The translations under genes and the position numbers were made by a program. Source: Actinomadura spongiicola (GTDB lineage: Bacteria; Actinomycetota; Actinomycetes; Streptosporangiales; Streptosporangiaceae). Taken from it: a DNA stretch of 64,000 nt. How positions within the stretch are numbered: position 1 is the stretch's first letter; the number at the start of each line of letters is the position of its first letter. The notes beneath the pieces were generated by a model, which saw only the letters and a program-made list of their open reading frames with translations, made no database searches and had not been told where the DNA came from. This document shows, in pieces, positions 23,008 to 32,495 of the stretch. The stretch covers positions 806,001 to 870,000 of the forward strand of contig NZ_QVNQ01000003.1 of NCBI RefSeq assembly GCF_003432485.1, written 5' to 3'.

Positions 23008-24594
23008 TCAGTCCAGGTCGACCCTGCGGCCCATGTCGGCGCCGACCTCGGCGCAGATGGCGTCGACGAGCTGCGGCGGGATGGCCGAGTCGACGGTGAG
23101 CGCGATGAGCGCCTTGCCGCCCTTGACGTCGCGGCCGACCTGCATGCCCGCGATGTTGACCTGCTCGTCGCCGAGGATCTTGCCGACGGCGCCGACGATG
23201 CCGGGGCGGTCGACGTAGGAGAAGAACGCCATGTGCTCGGTCGGGACGAGCTCCATGTCGTAGCCGTTGATCTCGACGATCCGTTCGGCGTGCTTGGGGC
23301 CGGTGAGCGTGCCGGAGACCGAGACGACGGAGCCGTCCGCCATGGTGCCGCGGACCTGCACGACGTTGCGCCAGTCGGGGCTGTCCTCGCTGGTGGTGAG
23401 GGTGACCTCGACGCCGCGGTCGCGGGCCAGCAGCGGCGCGTTGACGAAGGTCACGGTCTCTTCGATCACGTCGAGGAAGACGCCCTTGAGGGCGGCGAGT
23501 TCCAGGACCTTGACGTCGTGTTCGGCGATCTCGCCGCGGACGACGACGTCGAGGCGGACGGGGACGCCGCCCGCGAGGGAGGTGAAGATGCGGCCGAGCT
23601 TCTCGGCGAGCGGGAGGCCGGGCTTGACGTCCTCGGCGACGGCGCCGCCCTGGACGTTGACCGCGTCGGGGACGAACTCGCCGGAGAGCGCCAGCTTCAC
23701 GGACCGGGCGACCTGCGTGCCCGCCTTCTCCTGGGCCTCGTGGGTGCTGGCGCCGAGGTGGGGGGTGACGACGACGTTGTCGTGGTGGAACAGGGGGCTG
23801 TCGGTGCAGGGCTCGGTGCGGAACACGTCGATGCCCGCGCCCGCGACCCGGCCGTCCTTGAGGGCGAGGTCGAGCGCCTCCTCGTCGACGATCCCGCCGC
23901 GGGCGGCGTTGACGATCCGGACGGTCGGCTTGACCTGGCGGAGTTCGCGGTCGCCGATGAGGCCGAGGGTCTCGGGGGTCTTCGGCAGGTGGACGGTGAT
24001 GAAGTCGGACTCGCGGAGCAGTTCGTCCAGCGTGACGAGTTTCACGCCGAGCTGGGCGGCGCGGGCGGCCTGGACGTACGGGTCGTAGGCGATCACGTTC
24101 ATGTCGAAGGCGGCGAGGCGCTGCGCGACGAGGACGCCGATGCGGCCGAGGCCGAGGACGCCGACGGTCTTGCCCTGGAGTTCGACGCCGGTGTACTTGG
24201 ACCGTTTCCATTCGCCCTGCTTGAGGGCGGTGTGGCCCTGCGGAACGTTCCGGGCGGTGGCGAGCAGCAGCGCGATCGCGTGCTCGGCGGCGGTGACGAT
24301 GTTGGAGGTGGGCGCGTTGACGACCATGACGCCGGCCTTGGTGGCGGCCTCGACGTCGACGTTGTCGAGGCCGACGCCCGCGCGGGCGACGACACGGAGC
24401 CTGGCGGCGTGGCGGCACACCTCGGCGGTGACCTTGGTGGCGCTGCGGACGATCAGCGCGTCGACGTCTGCCACGGCGGCCAGCAGCTGCTCGCGGTCGG
24501 CGCCGTCGACGTGGCGGACCTCGTAGTCGGCTTCCAGCACGGCGATGCCTGCCGGGGACAGTTCTTCTGCGACGAGGACGACGGGCTTGCTCAA
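23008..24594 (-). CDS. serA: D-3-phosphoglycerate dehydrogenase
   Basis: The 528-residue enzyme is of the long actinobacterial type. Residues 1-310 are the dehydrogenase, with the Rossmann motif GVLGLGRIGVLVAQRLAAFD (about 146-165), the catalytic Arg in NAARGGIVDEEAL and the His in HLGASTHEAQEKAG. An intervening ASB domain spans about 315-450, and a C-terminal ACT domain (about 455-528, MAFFSYVDRPGIVGAVGKIL) is for serine feedback. It catalyses the first step of serine synthesis. No leader or attenuator is visible upstream. Hairpins follow the stop. Confidence 0.96.
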   Translation of the reverse strand: MSKPVVLVAEELSPAGIAVLEADYEVRHVDGADREQLLAAVADVDALIVRSATKVTAEVCRHAARLRVVARAGVGLDNVDVEAATKAGVMVVNAPTSNIVTAAEHAIALLLATARNVPQGHTALKQGEWKRSKYTGVELQGKTVGVLGLGRIGVLVAQRLAAFDMNVIAYDPYVQAARAAQLGVKLVTLDELLRESDFITVHLPKTPETLGLIGDRELRQVKPTVRIVNAARGGIVDEEALDLALKDGRVAGAGIDVFRTEPCTDSPLFHHDNVVVTPHLGASTHEAQEKAGTQVARSVKLALSGEFVPDAVNVQGGAVAEDVKPGLPLAEKLGRIFTSLAGGVPVRLDVVVRGEIAEHDVKVLELAALKGVFLDVIEETVTFVNAPLLARDRGVEVTLTTSEDSPDWRNVVQVRGTMADGSVVSVSGTLTGPKHAERIVEINGYDMELVPTEHMAFFSYVDRPGIVGAVGKILGDEQVNIAGMQVGRDVKGGKALIALTVDSAIPPQLVDAICAEVGADMGRRVDLD

Positions 24595-24740
24595 GAGGAA
24601 ACAGTCCTTCGGAGAATGTGGGTTTCGGGTGGTGTGCAGTGAAGTCGCGGGTCACCTCGTCGTGCCCTCGCCCCCGGACGCGAGTCTATCTCCCGGGGCG
24701 GGGCACGGCTCGCGGCGGGGAGACTCCGGCCCGGCCCTTT

Positions 24741-24756
24741 GTGGGGGGACGCCCCC
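24741..24756. repeat. G-run palindrome, same family as 4961 and 13620
   Basis: The sequence GTGGGGGGACGCCCCC, preceded by TTT, is a shortened copy of the palindrome found inside nuoL and between the tRNA genes. It lies in the 271-base gap between serA and the ThyA-like gene, in which no other feature is seen. Confidence 0.5.
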
Positions 24757-24865
24757 GGCCCTCCCGGAACGGCACGTGATTCATGTTCGTCCGGTGCCGC
24801 GCGGGATGGCATCGGCCGCCCGGTTCTGGGCGTGCGGGATCGCCGGATGTCCCCGCCGGGTCCGC

Positions 24866-25504
24866 TCAGGCCGCGTTGGGCGCGGGCAGCGCGGTGAGGA
24901 CGGCCGCGACCCGCTCCGCGTCGGCGACGTGGACGTGCGGGACGTCCACGAACAGCCGCAGCGGCCCGGCGGGCAGTCCGAGGTCGTCGGCGACCTGGAT
25001 CTGCACCTCGCGGAGCGGGATGTAGGTCAGGTAGCCGCGGTGGACGTCCTGCGACCGGAACATCGCCGTCATGATCAGCCGGTAGCCGCGGATGCGGAAG
25101 GACAGGGCCGTCAGGGACGGCAGCCCCTCCGCCGGCTCGCCGGGGATCGTGAGCGAGATCCACGCGCTGGTCGTCCACGGCCGGGCCCGCAGCAGGTCGA
25201 CGACCCAGCGGATCTGGTCGTTGCCCTCCAGGTCGTGCAGCCTCGGCCAGTACCGTCCGCGGACGGCGTGCCGTGTGCGCTCCTGGGCGCGCCGGACGAT
25301 CCTCGCGTGGTCGCCGTACTCGCGGAGGATCGGGTCCTCCCAACTCAGTGAGGCGACCTCGAACAGCAGTGGCGGTCCCTCGATGATGGGGCCGCCGTCC
25401 TCCAAGCCCGCCTCACCGGCGGACCAGACGTGCCGCAGGACGCCGATCCACGCCTGCCCGCACGTGTCCCAGCGCTGAACCTCATTGTCCGCCTTCACCC
25501 GCAC
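24866..25504 (-). CDS. Thymidylate-synthase-like protein lacking the catalytic cysteine
   Basis: The 212-residue protein aligns with the C-terminal two thirds of ThyA-type enzymes. FRIRGYRLIMTAMFRSQDV matches the FxI..gkLh.t..mRSxD dUMP-binding segment. VADDLGLPAGPLRLFVDVPHVHV matches the va..lgl..G.l....d.HiY strand. Where ThyA has the nucleophile (PCH or PCL), this protein reads LPSLTALSF, so Cys is Ser, and the two phosphate-binding arginines before it are TTSA. It is probably not a thymidylate synthase. Possible roles are a nucleotide hydroxymethylase relative or a ligand-binding protein. The GTG start follows GGGGAGAT. Confidence 0.65.
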   Translation of the reverse strand: MRVKADNEVQRWDTCGQAWIGVLRHVWSAGEAGLEDGGPIIEGPPLLFEVASLSWEDPILREYGDHARIVRRAQERTRHAVRGRYWPRLHDLEGNDQIRWVVDLLRARPWTTSAWISLTIPGEPAEGLPSLTALSFRIRGYRLIMTAMFRSQDVHRGYLTYIPLREVQIQVADDLGLPAGPLRLFVDVPHVHVADAERVAAVLTALPAPNAA

Positions 25505-25870
25505 GGCACGATCTCCCCACCGTAATTCGCCCCGGGGGGCGCTTTGCGAATCCGGGAATTTTGTGCCGCGGGGATTGCCACGCTGAGAATATTCTCCGCT
25601 TCGCCTCCGGCCCGTGCCCCTTCGTCGTTTCTGACCAGCATCACACCACTCATGCTCTCCGCCGCCCCTGTGCCGTTCCGGCAGCGGTCGGACGAGTGTG
25701 AGCGCGGGGTGCCCGCGCCGGCCACGGCCGTCACGGCTTTCTTCAAGTATCAGGCAAAGACCGCCAAAAAGACAGGGGAATTTAGCCAGAAGGTGCCTTC
25801 ACCGTGATTTTGACCACGGTCGGGATGATCGGTCACCCCGGCAATCCGCCCAAAGCACCGTGATTATGGC
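25505..25870. other. Intergenic region with a relatively AT-rich segment
   Basis: No supported gene lies in these 366 bases; weak ORFs on both strands lack good starts. From about 25740 to 25870 the sequence is richer in A/T than anything nearby. It contains ACCGTG/CACGGT (around 25801-25820) as an inverted repeat and two copies of CACCGTGATT. It probably holds the end of the DUF2079 transcript and the promoter for the ThyA-like gene. Confidence 0.4.
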
Positions 25871-27397
25871 TCACCGCGGGCCCATGGACGTGCGATACAG
25901 CACGATGTAGCCGTCCTGACGGAAGACCTCGCGGTACCCCTCCGCCGCCAGCTCCTCGACCCGCCGCCGCTGGTCCGCGACGCTCCCGAACGGGAACTCC
26001 AGCCGAGCGACGTAGGCGACGACCCAGGGCGCGCCCCGGGAGCGCTGGTCCCACAGCATGACGCGGGCGCGGTGCGACAGGGCCGGGCCGACACCGTTGG
26101 CGGCCTCGACGAGCGCGCCGTCCGGGATCTTCGCGGCCGCCGCGGCCGCCGCGCGGGACCGTTCGTTCGGTTTCCACAGTGCGGGATCGGCCAGATGCCG
26201 GTACGCGAAGAACGGAACGCAGATGACCATCGCGGAAAGGATCGCGGCCGCCGGAAGAACGGACGGCGCCCGTTTCAGGGCGGGAACTCTGCCGCGCAGC
26301 CGCGCGGCCCCGTCCACCGCCGCCAGCACGAGTACCGCGACAATGAACGCGTTGTAGTGGTAATGCGGCTCCCACCAGTTACTGAAGCGACTGTTGAGCA
26401 TCCGTTCGGCCAGTAGCGGCAGCGCGGCCAGGGTCAGTGGCGACGCCAGTGGCAGCAACAGCAGCGGCAGGACGACGAGCGCCATCGTCAGGAGCTTTCG
26501 CGGCGGGGTGCCGAGGACGGCGACGACGTCCCACGGGTGAGTCAACGCGTGGACGGCGGCGTGCGGCAGATCGGGGCCGAGCGATCCGTACGCCCAGTAG
26601 TAGTCGTTGTCACCGCCGAACGCGGCGATGAGCAGGCGGGAGGAAACCCACGTCGCGACCAGGCCGACGACGACATAGGCGAGCCCGGCACGCCGGTCGC
26701 CCCTCGGCAGCAGTTCCCGCAGCCGCCGGGGTCTCCCCCCGTCGCGGGCGAGCAGGTACAGGCCGAATCCCGCGAGCAGCAGGCCCATGTCCTCCTTGAC
26801 CAGCAACAGGACGAACGCCGTGACGGCCGCCTGGCCCCGCCGTCCCGCGTCGTGCCGCTCCACCATCAGCGCCGACAGCGGCGGCACGAACGCGACCTCG
26901 TGGAAGTCGAACGCCAGCGCCTCGGCGATCGGCCACGACAGCGCGTAGGCCCCGGCGGCGCAGTACGCGGCGGCGGCGCCGAACCTGCGCTCGGTGAACC
27001 GCCAGATCGGGACGATCGCGAGCGCGAACAGCACGGCCTGGGCGAGCAGCAGCGATTCGGGCCCGTCGTGGATCCAGTACAGCGGCGCCAGCAGGGCGAG
27101 GATCGGGGAGAAGTGGTCACCCAGGACGGAGAAGTCGGGCCCGAAGCCGTTGTGGACGCCCTTGACCATGGCGACCGGCCGGTCGAACCGGCTGTAGGAG
27201 CGGATCGCCTGGTCGAAGATGACCAGGTCGTAGCTGCCGGCCCGGAACGCGCGCAGCCGCATCAGCGAGTACGCCGCGTACAGGACGGCGCTCGCCGCGA
27301 TCATCGCCGCGATCGCCGTCCATCGGCGTCCGGACCGTTCCCACCGGTCCGCCAGGGGGCGTTCGACGCGCTCCTCCTCCGCCACCGCCTCAGCCAC
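25871..27397 (-). CDS. DUF2079 family polytopic membrane protein
   Basis: The 508-residue protein has about ten membrane helices. Motifs SYDLVIFDQAIRSYSRF and VLGDHFSPILALLAPLYWIHDGP, then FDFHEVAFVPPLSAL and LLLVKEDMGL, are the conserved segments of DUF2079, a family with the topology of GT-C glycosyltransferases. The acidic residues in FDQ and the His in GDHFSP sit where GT-C enzymes place catalytic groups. It probably transfers a sugar from a polyprenyl phosphate donor to an envelope acceptor, but that is unproven. It has a GTG start and no operon partners. Confidence 0.9.
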   Translation of the reverse strand: MAEAVAEEERVERPLADRWERSGRRWTAIAAMIAASAVLYAAYSLMRLRAFRAGSYDLVIFDQAIRSYSRFDRPVAMVKGVHNGFGPDFSVLGDHFSPILALLAPLYWIHDGPESLLLAQAVLFALAIVPIWRFTERRFGAAAAYCAAGAYALSWPIAEALAFDFHEVAFVPPLSALMVERHDAGRRGQAAVTAFVLLLVKEDMGLLLAGFGLYLLARDGGRPRRLRELLPRGDRRAGLAYVVVGLVATWVSSRLLIAAFGGDNDYYWAYGSLGPDLPHAAVHALTHPWDVVAVLGTPPRKLLTMALVVLPLLLLPLASPLTLAALPLLAERMLNSRFSNWWEPHYHYNAFIVAVLVLAAVDGAARLRGRVPALKRAPSVLPAAAILSAMVICVPFFAYRHLADPALWKPNERSRAAAAAAAKIPDGALVEAANGVGPALSHRARVMLWDQRSRGAPWVVAYVARLEFPFGSVADQRRRVEELAAEGYREVFRQDGYIVLYRTSMGPR

Positions 27398-27495
27398 GCG
27401 CCGGACGCTACCAGCAGCGTCCGGCGCGTGGCCGGGGCCCCCGGCTCGGAGCCCTCAGGAAGAGTGCCCGAGAAGAGGCCTTTCTCCCGGGTTTC

Positions 27496-29478
27496 TCACG
27501 AGAGGGCGCGGCGGGTCAGAGAGACCCCGCCGCGGGAGAACGTCCCGGCGGCGAGGCCCGCGACGAGGGGGACGGCCACCCCGACGGCGAGCAGCAGCAG
27601 CCACGGGACGTCGACGATGGGGCCGTGCTCCGGAACGCCGGCCACTTCCGTCTGGTCGGTGAGCGGTCGCGTCACCGCGAGCCCGGGAACGAGCCCGCCC
27701 GCGATGCCGAGCCAGCAGCCGAGGACGGCGACGAACACGGCCTGGCCCATCGTCACCAGCCGCTTGGTGCGCGGCTTGGCGCCGACGCCCTCCAGGGTCG
27801 CGAGATCGGGCCGGGCGTCGGCCGCCGCGAGGCTCGTCGCGATCAGCGCGCCACCGAGCGCCAGGATGGCCGCGACCGCCGCCAGCAACAGCGCCGGCCC
27901 GCCGAACGACTCGGTGAAGCCCCGCTCCACGTAGACGACGTCGGCCCTGTCCTCGAAGGCGTGCATGGTCTCCTTCAGCCGCGCCTCCTCGGCCCTGGTG
28001 ACGCGGTGGTCGGCGCGGTCGACGCCGAACGCCTCCGTCCGGACGGGCAGGCCGATCCGCTCGGCGAGCTTCGGCGGGACGATGGCCCGCACGGGCGCAA
28101 CGGCGCTCGTGGCGGTGGCGGGCAGGTCCGTCACCTGCCTGAGCGTGCGTTCCCGGTCTTGGTCCCACACGACCACCTTGGCGGTCGTCTTCCCGTCCGC
28201 GGGCGGAGCCGTCCCGAACAGGACGATCCGGCCCGCGTCCAGGGCGGACGCCACGGCGGGATCGTCACGGCCGAGCAGCATGCGCGCCTCGCGGGAGCCG
28301 CCGACCACGTTGTCCGCGACGATGTTCGCGGTGATGTTCGCGGCGTCCCCGCTCTCGGCGGCGAAGGAAACGGAGGGACAGTCCGTCGTCTTCTCGCTCA
28401 TGCAGACGCTGTCGCGACCGGGCAACGTCCGCAGGGTGAGAACGGGCACACCGGGCAGGTCGCGCCGGACGGCGCGCTCCGCCGCGTCCGCGTTGGCGTA
28501 CGGCGCGTGGATCAGCGCGCTCCCCATGGGAATCGTCGCCCGATACTCGATCTGGTTCTGCCGGTGGTCGCTGGCGCCCCCGATGGCCAGCGCGGTGATC
28601 GCGGCGACGGCCGCCGTGATCGCGGCGATCGCGGGCGCGGTCCGGGCGCGGTTGCGGGCGCCGTCCCGGACGGCCAGGCGCAGCGGCAGCGGCAGGCGGG
28701 GCGCGATCCGCCCGGTCGCCCCGACGATCCACGGGCTCGCCAGCACGAGCCCGACGATGATCGCCACCGCGCCGAGCGCGGCCCCGGACTCGCGCAGGGA
28801 CCGGACACCGACCAGCGACATCGCCGCTCCCCCGAGGACGAGGACGCCGCCGACGACCGGCCAGCCGCGCCGCGACCGGCCGGGCGGGTCGCGGCGCCCG
28901 GCGAGCGCGGCGCAGACGTCCATCCGGGCGGCCTGGCTCGCGGGCAGGAGCGCGGCCAGCACGCCGCTGCACGCGCCGAGCAGCGTCGTCAGGAGGACCT
29001 GGCCCCACGGCACGGTGAACGGTCCGAGCGGCTCGCCCTCCACGGCCTCGAGGATCGGCAGGGCGGCCGCCGCCGCGAGGACGCCGAGCGTCGCCCCGGC
29101 CAGCGCGGCGATCCCGCCGAAGAGCACACCGGAGGCGAGGACGACGGCTCGCAGGTGCCGGTCGCCGCCGCCCGACGCGGCGACGAGCGCGAGGACGCGG
29201 CGGCGCCTGCGGGCGTCCACCACGAACGCGGGTCCGGCCAGAAGGACGACCTCCAGCAGGATGAACGTGACCGCCAGGGCGGTCACGGCGTCCGCGGAGG
29301 AGTCCATCGCGGCCCCCTCTTCGGCCTGCACGGCCGCCTGGCCCGTCGCCCACAGGACGGCGAGCGCGACGATGACGGCGACCGGAAACCCGATCATGCA
29401 CAGGAGCAGCGCGGTGCGGCCCTTGGCGCGCCGCGCGTCCTGCCGGGCGATGCGCAGGGCGAAGCGGTAACGGTTCAC
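27496..29478 (-). CDS. ABC transporter permease, FtsX/MacB type
   Basis: The 660-residue permease has an N-terminal helix (KGRTALLLCMIGFPVAVIVAL), a first FtsX-like three-helix unit (about 70-200), further helices and a large extracytoplasmic domain (about 310-500). A second FtsX unit near the C-terminus ends LLLLAVGVAVPLVAGLAAGTF. It forms a GTGA overlap with the ATPase gene, so they are translationally coupled. FtsX-type exporters of this duplicated layout handle lipids, peptides or antibiotics by mechanotransmission. It is probably induced by release of PadR repression. Confidence 0.92.
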   Translation of the reverse strand: MNRYRFALRIARQDARRAKGRTALLLCMIGFPVAVIVALAVLWATGQAAVQAEEGAAMDSSADAVTALAVTFILLEVVLLAGPAFVVDARRRRRVLALVAASGGGDRHLRAVVLASGVLFGGIAALAGATLGVLAAAAALPILEAVEGEPLGPFTVPWGQVLLTTLLGACSGVLAALLPASQAARMDVCAALAGRRDPPGRSRRGWPVVGGVLVLGGAAMSLVGVRSLRESGAALGAVAIIVGLVLASPWIVGATGRIAPRLPLPLRLAVRDGARNRARTAPAIAAITAAVAAITALAIGGASDHRQNQIEYRATIPMGSALIHAPYANADAAERAVRRDLPGVPVLTLRTLPGRDSVCMSEKTTDCPSVSFAAESGDAANITANIVADNVVGGSREARMLLGRDDPAVASALDAGRIVLFGTAPPADGKTTAKVVVWDQDRERTLRQVTDLPATATSAVAPVRAIVPPKLAERIGLPVRTEAFGVDRADHRVTRAEEARLKETMHAFEDRADVVYVERGFTESFGGPALLLAAVAAILALGGALIATSLAAADARPDLATLEGVGAKPRTKRLVTMGQAVFVAVLGCWLGIAGGLVPGLAVTRPLTDQTEVAGVPEHGPIVDVPWLLLLAVGVAVPLVAGLAAGTFSRGGVSLTRRALS

Positions 29479-30191
29479 GGCGCCTCCTGGAGCAGGGCCT
29501 CCGGGCCGGAACGCCCTAGGGTGCCGTCCACGATCCGGCCGTCCCGCAGGAAGACGACCCGGTCCGCCCAGGCGGCGTGCCGCGACTCGTGCGTGACCAT
29601 CAGGCAGGACGCGCCGGCGTCGCAGCGGGCGCGCAGGACGCGCATGACGTCCTCGCCGGTGTGGCTGTCGAGCGCGCCGGTCGGCTCGTCGGCGAGGACG
29701 AGACGGCGGTCGCCGACGAGGGCGCGGGCGATCGCGACGCGCTGCTGCTGGCCGCCGGACATCTCGTCGGGGAACCGGTCGGCCAAATCCTCCACGCCGA
29801 CCTCGGCGAGCGCGTCCCGCGCCTCCCGGCGGGCCCGGCGGGCGCGGACGCCGTCGAGTTCGCGGGGGAGCATGACGTTCTCGGTGGCGGTCAGGCTCGG
29901 GATGAGGTTGAGGTCCTGGAACAGGTAGCCGACGAAGCGGCGGCGCAGCGCGGACCGTCCGGCGCGGCCGAGCGCGCCGAGGTCGGTCCCGGCGACGATC
30001 ACCTGACCGGACGTGGGCGTGTCGAGGCCTCCGGCCAGGGTCAGCATCGTCGACTTGCCGGAGCCGGACGGCCCCATCACGGCGACGAACTCCCCGGCCG
30101 CGACGTGCAGGGTCACGCCCCGGAGGGCGTGGACGAGGCCGGGTCCGGCGCCGTGGTCGCGGGAGACGTCCCGCAGGGTCAGCAGGCTCAT
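29475..30191 (-). CDS. ABC transporter ATP-binding protein (LolD/MacB family)
   Basis: The 238-residue ATPase has Walker A GPSGSGKST (about 40-48), Q-loop DLN, signature SGGQQQRVAIARAL, Walker B LVLADEPTGALD and H-loop MVTHE. The length and the SGGQQQR variant place it in the MacB/LolD group that pairs with FtsX permeases. The ATG at 30191 overlaps the padR stop as ATGA, and its own stop overlaps the permease GTG, so the three genes are coupled in one operon. Confidence 0.95.
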   Translation of the reverse strand: MSLLTLRDVSRDHGAGPGLVHALRGVTLHVAAGEFVAVMGPSGSGKSTMLTLAGGLDTPTSGQVIVAGTDLGALGRAGRSALRRRFVGYLFQDLNLIPSLTATENVMLPRELDGVRARRARREARDALAEVGVEDLADRFPDEMSGGQQQRVAIARALVGDRRLVLADEPTGALDSHTGEDVMRVLRARCDAGASCLMVTHESRHAAWADRVVFLRDGRIVDGTLGRSGPEALLQEAP

Positions 30192-30799
30192 CGGCGCGCC
30201 TCTCCCTCGACCGGCCGGGCGGCCGCCCGGTCGGCCTCGGTCGGGGCGGCCGCCGAGGCGGACGGCGCCGCGTGCTCGGTGCGGGCCATGTAGGACTCGC
30301 AGTGGTCGAGCCAGCGGACCTCGGCCTCCGCCCGGAAGATCATGGATTCGAGGACCAGCCGCCACGCGCGGTCGCCCTGCTCGGTCGGGACCGACGGCGC
30401 GTCGGCCTTCAGCCGGGTGAGGTCCTGGAGGGAGCGGAGGGTGGCGGTGCGCTGGGTCTGGACGACCTGCGCGACGTCCACACCGGGTGTGGTGACGGCC
30501 ATCGCCAGCTTGATCGCGAGTTCGTCGCGGGGCCGGTCGGAGCGGATGATCGGGGTGGCGAACCACCGTCGCACGTCCTGCTCGCCGTCCGGGGTGATGC
30601 GGTAGACGAAGCGGCCCTCCTCGTCGGCGCCGACCCGCGTGATCAGGTCGTCGCGTTCGAGGCGGGAGAGCGTGGAGTAGACCTGCCCGATGTTGAGCGG
30701 CCAGGTCGAGCCGGTGGACGACTCGAACTCGGCGCGGAGTTGGTAGCCGTAGCGGGGCCCCTGGGACAGCAGTGCCAGCAGGCCATGACGGATTGACAT
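30188..30799 (-). CDS. PadR-family transcriptional regulator
   Basis: The 203-residue protein has the PadR winged helix (residues 1-75: SIRHGLLALLSQGPRYGYQL, then GQVYSTLSRLERDDLI and a wing ending RFVYRITPDG). A C-terminal helical dimerisation domain (about 90-180) follows, typical of the Vir-like subfamily. The ATG at 30799 gives the canonical start MSIRHGLLALL. The gene is the first of a PadR-ATPase-permease operon, the LmrR-like arrangement in which the exported compound relieves repression. A perfect operator lies just upstream. Confidence 0.93.
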   Translation of the reverse strand: MSIRHGLLALLSQGPRYGYQLRAEFESSTGSTWPLNIGQVYSTLSRLERDDLITRVGADEEGRFVYRITPDGEQDVRRWFATPIIRSDRPRDELAIKLAMAVTTPGVDVAQVVQTQRTATLRSLQDLTRLKADAPSVPTEQGDRAWRLVLESMIFRAEAEVRWLDHCESYMARTEHAAPSASAAAPTEADRAAARPVEGEARR

Positions 30800-30811
30800 G
30801 CCTACCAAGTA

Positions 30812-30849
30812 TGCATACGGGGTATGGTTCAGGCAATACCCCGTATGCA
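30812..30849 (-). promoter_or_regulatory. PadR operator and overlapping promoter
   Basis: TGCATACGGGGTAT (30812-30825) and ATACCCCGTATGCA (30836-30849) are a perfect 14-base inverted repeat with a 10-base spacer. On the minus strand TTGCCT and CATACT, 17 bases apart, form a promoter within the dyad, so binding would block RNA polymerase. The predicted mRNA start is only a few bases before the padR ATG, so the operon may be nearly leaderless. Confidence 0.85.
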
Positions 30850-30874
30850 AACGGTGGGCATGGGGCACGAGCGA

Positions 30875-30918
30875 GGCGCGCCGTTCCAGGTCAGGTACCT
30901 GATCCAGAACGGCGCGCC
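30875..30918. terminator. 44-base near-perfect palindrome after ilvC
   Basis: GGCGCGCCGTTC (30875-30886) and GAACGGCGCGCC (30907-30918) are perfect arms, and the centre TCAGGTACCTGA is itself palindromic. It lies 11 bases after the ilvC stop, between ilvC and the padR promoter. It is probably the terminator of ilvBNC, without a T-run. Confidence 0.65.
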
Positions 30919-30928
30919 GCGGCTGACG

Positions 30929-32489
<1,561 letters not shown>

Positions 32490-32495
32490 TGCGGG

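Noticed and set aside
25495..25807. Overlapping 83- and 87-residue ORFs at 25.5 to 25.8 kb
   Set aside because: One has a TTG start, neither has a ribosome binding site and both overlap on opposite strands; treated as intergenic.
26537..27934. 465-residue plus-strand ORF opposite the DUF2079 gene and the end of the permease
   Set aside because: It crosses two real genes and the intergenic gap, and its composition is that of an antisense frame.
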